This document shows, one piece after another, positions 1 to 6,659 of a stretch of 11,473 nucleotides of DNA (the first letter of the stretch is position 1; every line of letters starts with the position of its first letter). The notes beneath the pieces are model-generated. The model had not been told where the DNA came from, did no database searches, and was given only the letters and a program-made list of their open reading frames with translations. Origin of the DNA: CAYPPG01 sp964412555 (GTDB lineage: Bacteria > Hinthialibacterota > Hinthialibacteria > Hinthialibacterales > Hinthialibacteraceae); NCBI GenBank assembly GCA_964412555.1, contig CAYPPG010000119.1:1-11473 (forward strand), written 5' to 3'. The translations under genes were made by a program, and so were the position numbers.

Positions 1-12
1 TGAGGAAGTAAT

Positions 13-300
13 ATGAATAATGAATATGTGGAAGAACGAAGCGGCGGCTATTATGTGAGGGGAATACGAATCACCCTGGATTCGCTCGTATATGCATTCA
101 AAAACGGGCAAACCGCAGAAAGCATCGCTCAATCCTTTCCTTTTCTTACGCTGGAACAAGTGTACGGTGCGATCGCTTTTTATTTGGCGAATCGTTCGCT
201 TATTGATGAATATCTCGAAAATGATGAAATCGAATTTGAAAGAATGCGGCGAGAATCGCGCGAGAATGATCCGATATTTTATCAAAAGTTGGTGATGTGA
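13..300 (+). CDS. DUF433 domain protein (putative antitoxin)
   Basis: A 95-residue protein of the DUF433 family, small winged-helix-like proteins usually found as the antitoxin partner of PIN-like DUF5615 (Mut7-C-type) toxins. Seen in the sequence: the family core at residues 13-55, with the YYVRGIRITLDS strand-turn, the helix NGQTAESIAQSFPFLTLEQV and the following YGAIAFYLANR helix. A charged tail rich in Glu and Arg fills residues 64-86. The ATG at 13 follows a GAGGAAG ribosome-binding site at 2-8. Bases 1-3 read TGA and could be the stop of an upstream gene, so the true partner may lie to the left. The stop overlaps a GTG at 297, and the HigA gene follows at once, suggesting co-transcription. 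The expected DUF5615 toxin is not downstream. Family membership is fairly secure; antitoxin function is inferred. Confidence 0.85.
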   Translation: MNNEYVEERSGGYYVRGIRITLDSLVYAFKNGQTAESIAQSFPFLTLEQVYGAIAFYLANRSLIDEYLENDEIEFERMRRESRENDPIFYQKLVM

Positions 301-326
301 AAAGAAAGATACAAGAGGGAATAATT

Positions 327-641
327 ATGGTTCGCATACCTACACACGGGGCGCCGACACATCCTGGCGAGATGCTCATGGAAGAATTTCTCAAACCGCT
401 GAAAATGACACAAACGGAACTGGCGGAAAAACTCGGTGTTTCGTATCCACGGATCAATGAGGTGATTCATGGCAAGCGGGGCGTGACGCCGGATACGGCT
501 CTCCGTTTGGAGAAGTTGTTCGGGATGGAAGCGCAGTTTTGGCTCAATCTGCAACTTGCTTGGGATCTATATCACGCGATTCATTCTCCTCGATCAAAAG
601 ATATTTGCAAAATTAAAAGATATCAACGCGCTGCCGGATAA
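327..641 (+). CDS. higA: HigA-family antitoxin, XRE-type HTH
   Basis: HigA proteins bind and neutralise the HigB ribosome-dependent mRNA interferase and repress their own operon through an XRE-type helix-turn-helix. The 104-residue protein shows the family landmarks: HPGEML at residues 12-17, the HTH at about 28-60 (TQTELAEKLGVS, then PRINEVIHGKRGVTP) and the hallmark FWLNLQLAWDL at 71-81. Length is normal. I chose the ATG at 327, preceded by AGAGGGA at 314-320. A GTG at 297 in the same frame would add ten residues and overlap the DUF433 stop, giving translational coupling, but lacks as good a site. HigB normally precedes HigA; here a DUF433 gene does. The last 19 bases overlap the 3' end of the opposite-strand glycosidase-like gene. 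Family call is strong; the actual toxin partner is unknown. Confidence 0.9.
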   Translation: MVRIPTHGAPTHPGEMLMEEFLKPLKMTQTELAEKLGVSYPRINEVIHGKRGVTPDTALRLEKLFGMEAQFWLNLQLAWDLYHAIHSPRSKDICKIKRYQRAAG

Positions 642-3436
642 ACAGTGATATAAGGTATCCCTTCGGTCAGTTCCGGAATCCGCCGTGTATTTCCAAAACG
701 GTCGGTCAGTTCGGCGGCAAATTGAGCACCGACGGTGGGCGTAATGGGGAAGGTTGTCGTAAAGACATCCCCGACGCGCTGCATGATGTTTTCCGACCAA
801 GTTTCGCCGGATGGGAGAGGTTTCCAAAATATCTTCGCGACCGCGACACCGGAAGGATCATTGAATTCGCCTCTGACTGCAACTTGGTTGTTTTCGACGT
901 CATGTTCAAAATTGATGATGACCGGAGGTTGGTTGTCGGACGTGACGATTATGGCAAAGGGATTTTCATTGCGGCCGGGAGCAGAGACGCTGCGGCTGTT
1001 GACGGATCCGAAAAAGAAATATTGGAAAACTCCTTCTAAAACAGTGCGGCCGGGGATTTCCGCGTAATAGACTCCCGGGAGGCGAGACGGCTCCATCGTT
1101 AGGCGCCCAGCAATGCCCGAACTGTTTTGATAGTTGGCATAAATTCGATCCGCTTGCGAGTTGGTAGGGATGGAGACAGTTAACAAGATAGGCTGATTCG
1201 GTGGCGCTTTGTAAACGCGCAGATGTCCCAATGTTGCGTTTTCCTGCCAGGTTTGCAGCCAGTTGTTATAGAGCAAGGTCAATTCTCTTAAATCGAGTTC
1301 GGCGTTCGGTTCATATAAGTTCCAATGGAATTGCGGTGTTCCGGTTCGGAGAGTGTCGAGAAAGGGCCGGTAGTGGATTTCCGTTGCTGTGGACAAATCG
1401 TTCCAGGCGGTGCTGGCTTGACCGACCTTTTCTCTGGCAATCATAAGAGAAGGGAGATCACCGGTTTCCAAGAAGATTCCCATATTGATGGCTGCTTGTA
1501 CTTTGTCCCGGTAATAGCGTCCTAACGCTTCCAGTGCTTGAATATCCAGCATCCAGGCGCGACATTCGCGATAGCGTTTGATCCTTTCGCTATTGGGGGA
1601 GCCTTTGGGAAGGGAGTTCAACATTTGCCGTTGGGCTTGTTGGGCCGTGATTACCGCTTGTTTTGCTTCTACCACAGCTTCGGATAGAACGGTTTGTGGC
1701 GCGAGTCGGCCATCATTGCCGCCGGTTACAGTGGAATGGGCTTCATCGGCGACGGAGCGGTAGGCGAACGTATCGAGCGGTTGAATTTTCAAAAATTCGG
1801 AGACCCGTTTGGGGGGATCGAGTTCAGGCGCCATATTGCGTTTGGCTGGGCCGGGATTGCAGACGGCGGCGATGGAGGGAACAACCTTGCTTGCCCCTTT
1901 CAATGCATCATAAAGCATCAATCCGGCGGGTGAATTGAAATGATGTTCGAAGTGCCGTTGAAACAACTCTTCCGGTTCATCTCTGTGATATGCCAACCTT
2001 CCCCAGAGCAAGTACCAAAACCAGTCTCGCTCGAATGTCCATGTGTAATACCGAAGATCGGCTTGATTAGTGTTGGTATAGGCGTCGCTGTGGGGGAAAT
2101 ACGTCGAGTAGGTTTCGATCACAAATCCGTTGGCTCCGCCATATGTGGCATGGTTGAGTGTCTGGCGAACAAAGTCATAATCCGCCCAGGGGAAAATGCG
2201 GTGGGTGGCGTTGGCGGCAAGTTGAAAAAGTATTCCGTATTTACGTGGAAGGTTCAAGTAAGTTTCGTAGGAATATCCAGGCCATTCGGTCATACGGCCG
2301 CCGGTTACAGGGTAGGGAAGAGTGAGATGTTCGCCGTTGAATTTGATTTCAAGCACTGTATTCCCGTGATAGGAATTGACCAGATTTTGGATTTCTTTCT
2401 TCTTGACCATCCAAGTGCGGGTGAAAAGAGTGGGAGTGATTTTGGCGTCACGCAGAGCCGGAATGTAAGTATTTTGATAGAACTCAACCGGTTGTCCGGA
2501 TTCTCCGACGCGAAAGCCGATACCGTCCAATTCGGGTTTGCGGGAAAGAAATTTTTGTAACGCTTGTAGAGTATAGGTTTTCAACGTTTCATCGCCGGCT
2601 TGCGGACCTGGATTGCCGGGGATCGACCAGGAGGCGTTATAGTTCATCAGTGAAACTTTGATGCCGTGATTATGAGCCATTCGGATGATACGGAGAAGAG
2701 AAGTAAGATTTCTTTCTGCTTTTTCCGGACCGACTCCGACAGATTCGAAATCCGGTACGTGGATAAGGTAAGGGAGTAGATTGGGGAATTGGGTTGTCAT
2801 CAAATCGTACGCGCCGTGTAGGTCCAAAAAATTGAAGCGCGACTTCGCTAAAACAAGCAGAAAATCTTTCCAAAACAGTTCGTTGTGAAACCAGGATACC
2901 GGATCGTCCAACGCCTGAGTGTGGATCATGAGATTGATCCCGCGGTAAAGAATGGAGGGAGTACGTTTTCGTTCTTCGATTTGCAGCGTTTGGGGATTGC
3001 GGAATTTGCCGAGTTCAATTTGTTCGGCTACGTCGAATGCTGCGTACATAGTCCCCACCTCGTCGATCCCGACGGCGTAAACGCGGATGCCGTTTTTATT
3101 GGGAAACAATAAGACGGAATAAGATTCATCTTCGGAGGGAACGACATCACGGAGGACGTCATATTCAACTGCTTTGGACCAGTTTCTTGAGAAGGTTGCG
3201 ACGACGATTTCCAAACCTCCAGTGCTAGATGCTTTACTTGGGGTGCCCAATTTTTTCCGGACTGCCCACCCCAATTCTGTCAGTACACGGTCGATTTCAT
3301 TGATCCCAATGCGAACAGAAGATGGAGGATTTTCTGAGGGACAGACGATGAAGGCGTTCTCGGCAGAATTGGACTTGCTGCACGGGAAGATCCAAAGTAG
3401 AGAAAGAATGAAACCAAAAAGAATACTGTATTTCAT
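623..3436 (-). CDS. Large secreted glycoside-hydrolase-like protein (GH20/GH67-type architecture)
   Basis: Exported protein of about 937 residues; residue numbers below count from the upstream ATG at 3442. A hydrophobic signal peptide spans residues 4-27 (FGFILSLLWIF, probable cleavage after SNSA). Residues 30-160 look like the small alpha/beta domain that precedes the barrel in GH20 and GH67 enzymes. Residues 165-480 look like a TIM barrel: YRGINLMIH, RFNFLDLHGAYD, HGIKVSLMNYN, DGIGFRVGESG, VLEIKFNGEH and GANGFVIETYS. Glu314, Glu371 and Glu443 lie at strand ends and are candidate catalytic acids. A helical region follows (about 580-735), then two beta domains; the last (838-935, with FNDPSGV and DRFGN) resembles an Ig/Fn3-like module. 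I infer hydrolysis of a plant or algal glycan, perhaps at uronic-acid linkages, but no family is certain. AAGGA at 3446-3450 is 9 nt from the ATG at 3436 and only 3 nt from the one at 3442, so the former is preferred. Confidence 0.72.
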   Translation of the reverse strand: MKYSILFGFILSLLWIFPCSKSNSAENAFIVCPSENPPSSVRIGINEIDRVLTELGWAVRKKLGTPSKASSTGGLEIVVATFSRNWSKAVEYDVLRDVVPSEDESYSVLLFPNKNGIRVYAVGIDEVGTMYAAFDVAEQIELGKFRNPQTLQIEERKRTPSILYRGINLMIHTQALDDPVSWFHNELFWKDFLLVLAKSRFNFLDLHGAYDLMTTQFPNLLPYLIHVPDFESVGVGPEKAERNLTSLLRIIRMAHNHGIKVSLMNYNASWSIPGNPGPQAGDETLKTYTLQALQKFLSRKPELDGIGFRVGESGQPVEFYQNTYIPALRDAKITPTLFTRTWMVKKKEIQNLVNSYHGNTVLEIKFNGEHLTLPYPVTGGRMTEWPGYSYETYLNLPRKYGILFQLAANATHRIFPWADYDFVRQTLNHATYGGANGFVIETYSTYFPHSDAYTNTNQADLRYYTWTFERDWFWYLLWGRLAYHRDEPEELFQRHFEHHFNSPAGLMLYDALKGASKVVPSIAAVCNPGPAKRNMAPELDPPKRVSEFLKIQPLDTFAYRSVADEAHSTVTGGNDGRLAPQTVLSEAVVEAKQAVITAQQAQRQMLNSLPKGSPNSERIKRYRECRAWMLDIQALEALGRYYRDKVQAAINMGIFLETGDLPSLMIAREKVGQASTAWNDLSTATEIHYRPFLDTLRTGTPQFHWNLYEPNAELDLRELTLLYNNWLQTWQENATLGHLRVYKAPPNQPILLTVSIPTNSQADRIYANYQNSSGIAGRLTMEPSRLPGVYYAEIPGRTVLEGVFQYFFFGSVNSRSVSAPGRNENPFAIIVTSDNQPPVIINFEHDVENNQVAVRGEFNDPSGVAVAKIFWKPLPSGETWSENIMQRVGDVFTTTFPITPTVGAQFAAELTDRFGNTRRIPELTEGIPYITVYPAAR

Positions 3437-3458
3437 ATTCATGGATCCTTATTAAAAG

Positions 3459-3517
3459 CGGGTAGATCAGTCGTTCTCACCTGCTTTGTAGGCAAGCGAG
3501 GACGTTTGCTCTACCCG
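3459..3517. repeat. Head-to-head pair of a degenerate 26-nt REP-like repeat
   Basis: Two copies of one element lie in opposite orientation between divergent genes. The plus-strand copy is 3492-3517, beginning GCAAGCGAGGACG and ending TCTACCCG. The minus-strand copy is 3459-3484 read in reverse, beginning GCAGGTGAGAACG and ending TCTACCCG. By hand alignment 20 of 26 positions agree. The outer 8 bases (CGGGTAGA at 3459-3466, TCTACCCG at 3510-3517) are a perfect inverted repeat. The right copy also folds alone: GTAG at 3488-3491 with CTAC at 3511-3514, and GCAAGC at 3492-3497 with GTTTGC at 3504-3509, closing on a GAGGAC loop with one bulged T. This is the layout of a REP pair (BIME-like). No third copy was seen in the window. 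Confidence 0.6.
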
Positions 3518-3541
3518 TACTTGCAAGTTGAATGACTTATT

Positions 3542-3571
3542 TTGACATGAAAATCTCACTTTTCCTATCGT
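3542..3571 (+). promoter_or_regulatory. Candidate sigma70-type promoter of the symporter gene
   Basis: A perfect TTGACA (3542-3547) is followed after 18 bases by TATCGT (3566-3571, four of six matches to TATAAT). Transcription would start near 3578, giving a leader of about 110 nt whose 5' end is the hairpin at 3575-3598. The -10 box is imperfect. A second, weaker candidate lies closer to the gene at 3626-3654. Confidence 0.4.
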
Positions 3572-3574
3572 TTA

Positions 3575-3598
3575 AGCAGAAAAACTTGATTTTCTGCT
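3575..3598 (+). promoter_or_regulatory. Perfect 9-bp hairpin or dyad in the symporter leader
   Basis: AGCAGAAAA at 3575-3583 is the exact reverse complement of TTTTCTGCT at 3590-3598, with a 6-nt ACTTGA loop. It sits at the predicted start of the symporter transcript, or upstream of the second promoter candidate. It could be an operator dyad, a 5' mRNA-stabilising hairpin, or a terminator-like structure for minus-strand transcripts. There is no T tract directly after it on the plus strand, so a plus-strand terminator is unlikely. Confidence 0.45.
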
Positions 3599-3625
3599 GA
3601 TTTCCCATACTCTAAGATTTCTTAC

Positions 3626-3654
3626 TTGATGTTTTTTATCACTTTATTTATATC
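3626..3654 (+). promoter_or_regulatory. Second, weaker promoter candidate of the symporter gene
   Basis: TTGATG (3626-3631) and TATATC (3649-3654) are separated by 17 bases, each matching four of six consensus positions, in a very AT-rich stretch. The start would lie near 3661, leaving about 30 nt before the ATG. It competes with the candidate at 3542-3571; only one may be real. Confidence 0.3.
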
Positions 3655-3690
3655 TGTTTTATTCAACCTCACTATACCGGGAGTTCCATA

Positions 3691-5037
3691 ATGTCTGAAA
3701 CCATATTGAATGTTTTAAACGTGATCGATGAATATGTATGGGGGTTTCCGATGGTCATTCTTTTGATCGGGACCGGTGTTTTCCTCTCGATCCGATTGCG
3801 CTTTCTTCAGTTCACCGCTTTACCGCGTGCTCTCGGGTTGGCGTTTCGGCCGTCGGATAAAGAGGAAGAAGGGGATATATCTCATTTTAAAGCGCTTATG
3901 ACCGCCTTGGCGGCGACCATTGGAACGGGAAATATTGCCGGAGTTGCAACGGCGATACTTACTGGAGGTCCAGGAGCGTTGTTCTGGATGTGGCTCACGG
4001 CGATCTTCGGTATGGCGACAAAGTACAGTGAAGCGATTCTTGCGGTCAAATATCGGATCAAAGATGAAAAGGGGGAGATGGTCGGCGGTCCCATGTTCGC
4101 GTTGGAGCGGGGCTTGGGAATGAAATGGCTGGGTGTTCTTTTTGCAGTTTTTGGGGGAATTGCCGCCTTTGGGATCGGCAACATGGTGCAAGCGAATGCC
4201 GTGGCGGAATCGTTATATAAATCCTTCAGTGTTCCACCGATTCTTTCTGGTGTAATTCTAGCGGTATTTACAGCAGCTGTTGTTCTTGGCGGAATCAAGA
4301 GGATCGGTGAAGTATCGGGGATATTGGTACCGGTGATGGCAGTTATTTATGTCGTGAGTGCGTTGGTAATTTTGTTTTTCAATGCGAATGAGATTCCGCA
4401 TGCATTCTATCTTATTTTTCATCATGCCTTTAATCCCACAGCGGCGACCGGTGGTTTTCTCGGCGCAGTGATCAAGCAAACCATCAGCGAGGGAGTCAGC
4501 AAAGGCTTGTTTTCGAACGAATCGGGATTGGGGAGCGCTCCCATCGCGGCTGCAGCGGCCAAAACCAAGACACCGAAACGGCAGGCGTTGGTTTCCATGA
4601 CCGGTACGTTTCTCGATACGATCGTGGTTTGTACGATTACCGGTCTCGTGATCATCACGACGGGAGCCTGGAGTATGGAAGCAGTAGTGGACAACACAGA
4701 TCGGGCTGCCCAGGTGACCATGTCCGCTTTCTCGCATGGTTTTTCCAGTTATTGGGGGGGACGGATTGTTTCGATTGCGTTGATTTTCTTTGCTTATTCG
4801 ACCATTTTGGGGTGGTGTTATTATGGGGAGAAATGTATCGAGTATTTACTGGGAATCAAAGCAGTATTGCCCTATCGAATTCTATGGGTTACGTTTGTCA
4901 TGATCGGAGCATTGACCCAATTGGCTATCGTATGGAAATTCGCGACGATTATGAACGCCTTGATGGCGGCGCCGAATTTAATCTCTTTGCTTTTGCTTTC
5001 CAGTGTGATCGTACGGGAGACGCAGAAAGAAGAGTGA
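3691..5037 (+). CDS. Sodium:alanine symporter family protein (AGCS)
   Basis: A 448-residue polytopic inner-membrane carrier of the AGCS (alanine or glycine:cation symporter) family, which imports small neutral amino acids with Na+. Family landmarks: ATIGTGNIAGVA at residues 75-86, the AGCS signature beginning GGPGALFWMW at 92-101 and ending MATKYSE at 108-114, VGGPMFALERGLG at 131-143, and NESGLGSAPIAAAAAK at 276-291. About ten or eleven hydrophobic segments follow in the expected order, and the length is normal for the family. The ATG at 3691 has GGGAG at 3679-3683. The gene is transcribed away from the glycosidase-like gene across a 254-base region with promoter candidates, a hairpin and a paired repeat. 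It converges on the ThuA gene with a 5-base gap. Family is secure; whether the substrate is alanine, glycine or another amino acid cannot be told from sequence. Confidence 0.96.
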   Translation: MSETILNVLNVIDEYVWGFPMVILLIGTGVFLSIRLRFLQFTALPRALGLAFRPSDKEEEGDISHFKALMTALAATIGTGNIAGVATAILTGGPGALFWMWLTAIFGMATKYSEAILAVKYRIKDEKGEMVGGPMFALERGLGMKWLGVLFAVFGGIAAFGIGNMVQANAVAESLYKSFSVPPILSGVILAVFTAAVVLGGIKRIGEVSGILVPVMAVIYVVSALVILFFNANEIPHAFYLIFHHAFNPTAATGGFLGAVIKQTISEGVSKGLFSNESGLGSAPIAAAAAKTKTPKRQALVSMTGTFLDTIVVCTITGLVIITTGAWSMEAVVDNTDRAAQVTMSAFSHGFSSYWGGRIVSIALIFFAYSTILGWCYYGEKCIEYLLGIKAVLPYRILWVTFVMIGALTQLAIVWKFATIMNALMAAPNLISLLLLSSVIVRETQKEE

Positions 5038-5059
5038 ACCACTTATTGTTCTCTTCTTT
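5026..5059. terminator. Shared hairpin at the convergent symporter/ThuA stops, possible bidirectional terminator
   Basis: AAAGAAGAG at 5026-5034 pairs with CTCTTCTTT at 5051-5059, and AAC at 5037-5039 with GTT at 5048-5050, leaving a 2-nt TG bulge and an 8-nt loop. The arms are purine-rich on one side and pyrimidine-rich on the other, so either strand ends its stem with a T-rich arm on one side only. The symporter stop TGA (5035-5037) begins in the bulge and the ThuA stop lies in the loop (5043-5045). The low GC of the stem makes terminator function uncertain. Confidence 0.45.
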
Positions 5060-5975
5060 GATCCATTTTCTCCCGGAAACGCTCTCTCAATTTTTCGCGT
5101 TCCTGCGGGCTTAGATTGAGGAAAAAATCACGGCGTTCTTCCGGTGACATATTCCGAATTTTTTGCAAAATATTTTCTTTGAGATGGATACCGAATTCCA
5201 CACCGGCAGCCCATTTGATGCCGTTTATGATGAATTGTTGAACTTGCGGATTCGTCCAGATCTCTTCGCGGTGTCCGAGAGCGCAGTTGAAGATTCTGCC
5301 CTCATCCAGCCGGTCTGTCCATGCGATGGGGTAGGGCTCACGTTGGTTGTATACTTCCTGCTTCATACTTTTTGTATCAAGGATGAGGAGCGGTTGATAG
5401 TGTTCGGTTTTGTGAAGGTCTTTGAAGATGTAATACTCATCCAGGAGTTCAAATTCTTTATCCAACGGTTTGGTGATTAGGTTATCGATGACTTGGATCT
5501 TGGCTTTTTCCTGTTGTCCGTGAGTGTCGAATATTCCACCGGATAATTGTTGAAATGCAGGTTCTTCTTGAAACGTGGCGGTCGCCGTATGCGATGCGAA
5601 GAATCCGCCGCCGTTTTTTACCCATTCCACCAATTCTGTAATTCCCTTTTCGCCCATCGGGGTGCCGTGATCTTCACCGGGTTGCCGTAAGTCGTTGCTG
5701 GTATAAAACATGACAACATCGAAGGCTTGGAGTTGTTTCGCATTGATCATTCCCGCATCTTTTGTCGCAGTAAATTGAATATTATGGTGGAGACCGATTT
5801 CAAGGAGTAAGGATTCGAGGAAACTCAGATTTCCATTTTCACGATGAATGATTGCGTGTTCGTAGCCGGATGATTTGGTGAGGACAAGTACTGTTATATC
5901 CTTTTGTGACCAGGCGCTTAAAGTAGTCGTAGAGAATACGGCTAGGAATAAAAGTGATTGAAAAGATAGTCTCAT
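5043..5975 (-). CDS. Secreted ThuA domain protein
   Basis: A 310-residue exported protein of the ThuA family, a class I glutamine-amidotransferase-like fold named for the trehalose utilisation protein of rhizobia. Residues 1-23 form a signal peptide (FQSLLFLAVFSTTTLSAWS). The ThuA domain spans about 27-260: VLVLTKSSGYEHAIIH (30-45), FDVVMFYTSN (85-94), the glycine turn and GGGFFASHTATAT (122-134), DEYYIF (179-184), PYPIAWT (214-220) and IFNCALGHREE (228-238). His39, His129 and His235 are plausible metal or active-site residues. The tail 262-310 is unusual: a highly charged helix with two related SPEER/SPQER blocks. The ATG at 5975 has AAGGG at 5983-5987, spaced 7 nt. Family proteins often accompany Gfo/Idh oxidoreductases in sugar catabolism; one lies 3.5 kb away on the same strand. 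The substrate is unknown. Confidence 0.9.
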   Translation of the reverse strand: MRLSFQSLLFLAVFSTTTLSAWSQKDITVLVLTKSSGYEHAIIHRENGNLSFLESLLLEIGLHHNIQFTATKDAGMINAKQLQAFDVVMFYTSNDLRQPGEDHGTPMGEKGITELVEWVKNGGGFFASHTATATFQEEPAFQQLSGGIFDTHGQQEKAKIQVIDNLITKPLDKEFELLDEYYIFKDLHKTEHYQPLLILDTKSMKQEVYNQREPYPIAWTDRLDEGRIFNCALGHREEIWTNPQVQQFIINGIKWAAGVEFGIHLKENILQKIRNMSPEERRDFFLNLSPQEREKLRERFREKMDQRREQ

Positions 5976-6111
5976 TTTACATCCCTTTCGTTATGCGGAT
6001 AAAGAATCGGTATTGTTTTCATTTCGATCGATGCTTTTCAATGTACATGAATTTGAGAGGATTTTAAAGCAGCTTCACCTTGTCAAGAAAATAATTCAGA
6101 GATGAGAGAAA

Positions 6112-6552
6112 TCAAAAAAAATTATCCGCCGCGAGGTGGCTGGAGTATCCGAGCAGGGCGGCGAGAAAATAGGGAAGAATATCGTAATAATGGCTGCCAG
6201 TATATTGAACGAAAATCAAATACACCGCCCCCGGTATTAAAATCATTGCCACGATGGAATGAGTCCAGCCGCGATGCCGGCTCATGAGAGGCAACACGAT
6301 CAACAAGCCCAGATAAGCCGCTCGTTTGTATTCCCCCCGATAGATCAAGAATCCATTTGCCGTCAGAAAAAGCAGGAGAAAAATCGTTTGCCCTTTGCTT
6401 TTCGTGTCGACATCCGGCCATAAGCCGAAGAAGACGCAGATCGCGATACAAATGAGTTTTCCGGTAATCGAAAGGGATTGCCAGAAGGGGAAGAAGTAAA
6501 GGACTCCGCAAAATAGGAGTGAGAAAAAGATATGTCCTTTGTAGCCTGGCAT
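6112..6552 (-). CDS. YdjM-like membrane protein (putative metal-dependent hydrolase)
   Basis: A 146-residue integral membrane protein with the conserved polar motifs of the YdjM/DUF457 family of predicted membrane-bound metal-dependent hydrolases: MPGYKGH at the N-terminus, PDVDTKSK at 46-53, RHRGWTHS at 92-99 and HLAAD at 139-143. The His and Asp residues of these motifs are presumed metal ligands. About four hydrophobic segments separate them (8-23, 32-46, 56-70, 101-116). The physiological substrate of the family is not established. I start at the ATG at 6552, where the family's usual N-terminus begins; a TTG at 6576 would add eight residues. AAGGA lies 14 nt upstream of the ATG, a long spacing. 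The protein ends four residues after HLAAD, shorter than many relatives, and its stop is inside an eight-T run on the coding strand. The neighbouring ThuA gene lies 136 bases downstream on the same strand. Confidence 0.82.
   Translation of the reverse strand: MPGYKGHIFFSLLFCGVLYFFPFWQSLSITGKLICIAICVFFGLWPDVDTKSKGQTIFLLLFLTANGFLIYRGEYKRAAYLGLLIVLPLMSRHRGWTHSIVAMILIPGAVYLIFVQYTGSHYYDILPYFLAALLGYSSHLAADNFF
6114..6139 (-). terminator. Terminator-like hairpin and T tract at the end of the YdjM-like gene
   Basis: On the minus strand, CCACC (6135-6139) can pair with GGCGG (6126-6130) around a TCGC loop, with one central A-C mismatch. A 4-nt ATAA then leads into eight T residues (6114-6121). This is the shape of a short intrinsic terminator, overlapping the last codons and stop of the gene. 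The five-position stem with a mismatch is weak. If real, the ThuA gene downstream needs its own promoter. Confidence 0.35.
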
Positions 6553-6615
6553 GGATGATTGTGGAGTCCTTAACAATTTGATTTTTAGGAATTTACATGT
6601 GCTAACTTATAGTAC

Positions 6616-6642
6616 AATATAACCTTTATTGTTTTTTGTCAA
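6616..6642 (-). promoter_or_regulatory. Candidate promoter of the YdjM-like gene
   Basis: On the minus strand TTGACA (6637-6642) is a perfect -35 box, and TATATT (6616-6621) matches the -10 consensus at five of six positions. The 15-base spacer is shorter than the ideal 17. Transcription would begin near 6609, giving a leader of about 57 nt before the ATG at 6552. Confidence 0.45.
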
Positions 6643-6659
6643 ATAAGCATCGGACGATT

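Noticed and set aside
297..326. Upstream GTG start for HigA
   Set aside because: It would couple to the DUF433 stop, but the ATG at 327 has a better ribosome-binding site and fits the family N-terminus.
1940..2560. 206-codon plus-strand open frame inside the glycosidase-like gene
   Set aside because: It is the antisense shadow of a gene with clear signal peptide and domain content; no ribosome-binding site or family features.
3459..3690. Riboswitch (for example glycine type) in the symporter leader
   Set aside because: The leader hairpins do not show the conserved glycine-riboswitch core motifs; the structures are better explained as a repeat pair and a simple hairpin.
6061..6086. TTGACA on the minus strand as a ThuA promoter
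   Set aside because: The -35 box is perfect, but the only good -10 (TAAAAT, 6061-6066) is 14 bases away and the correctly spaced hexamer is a poor match.
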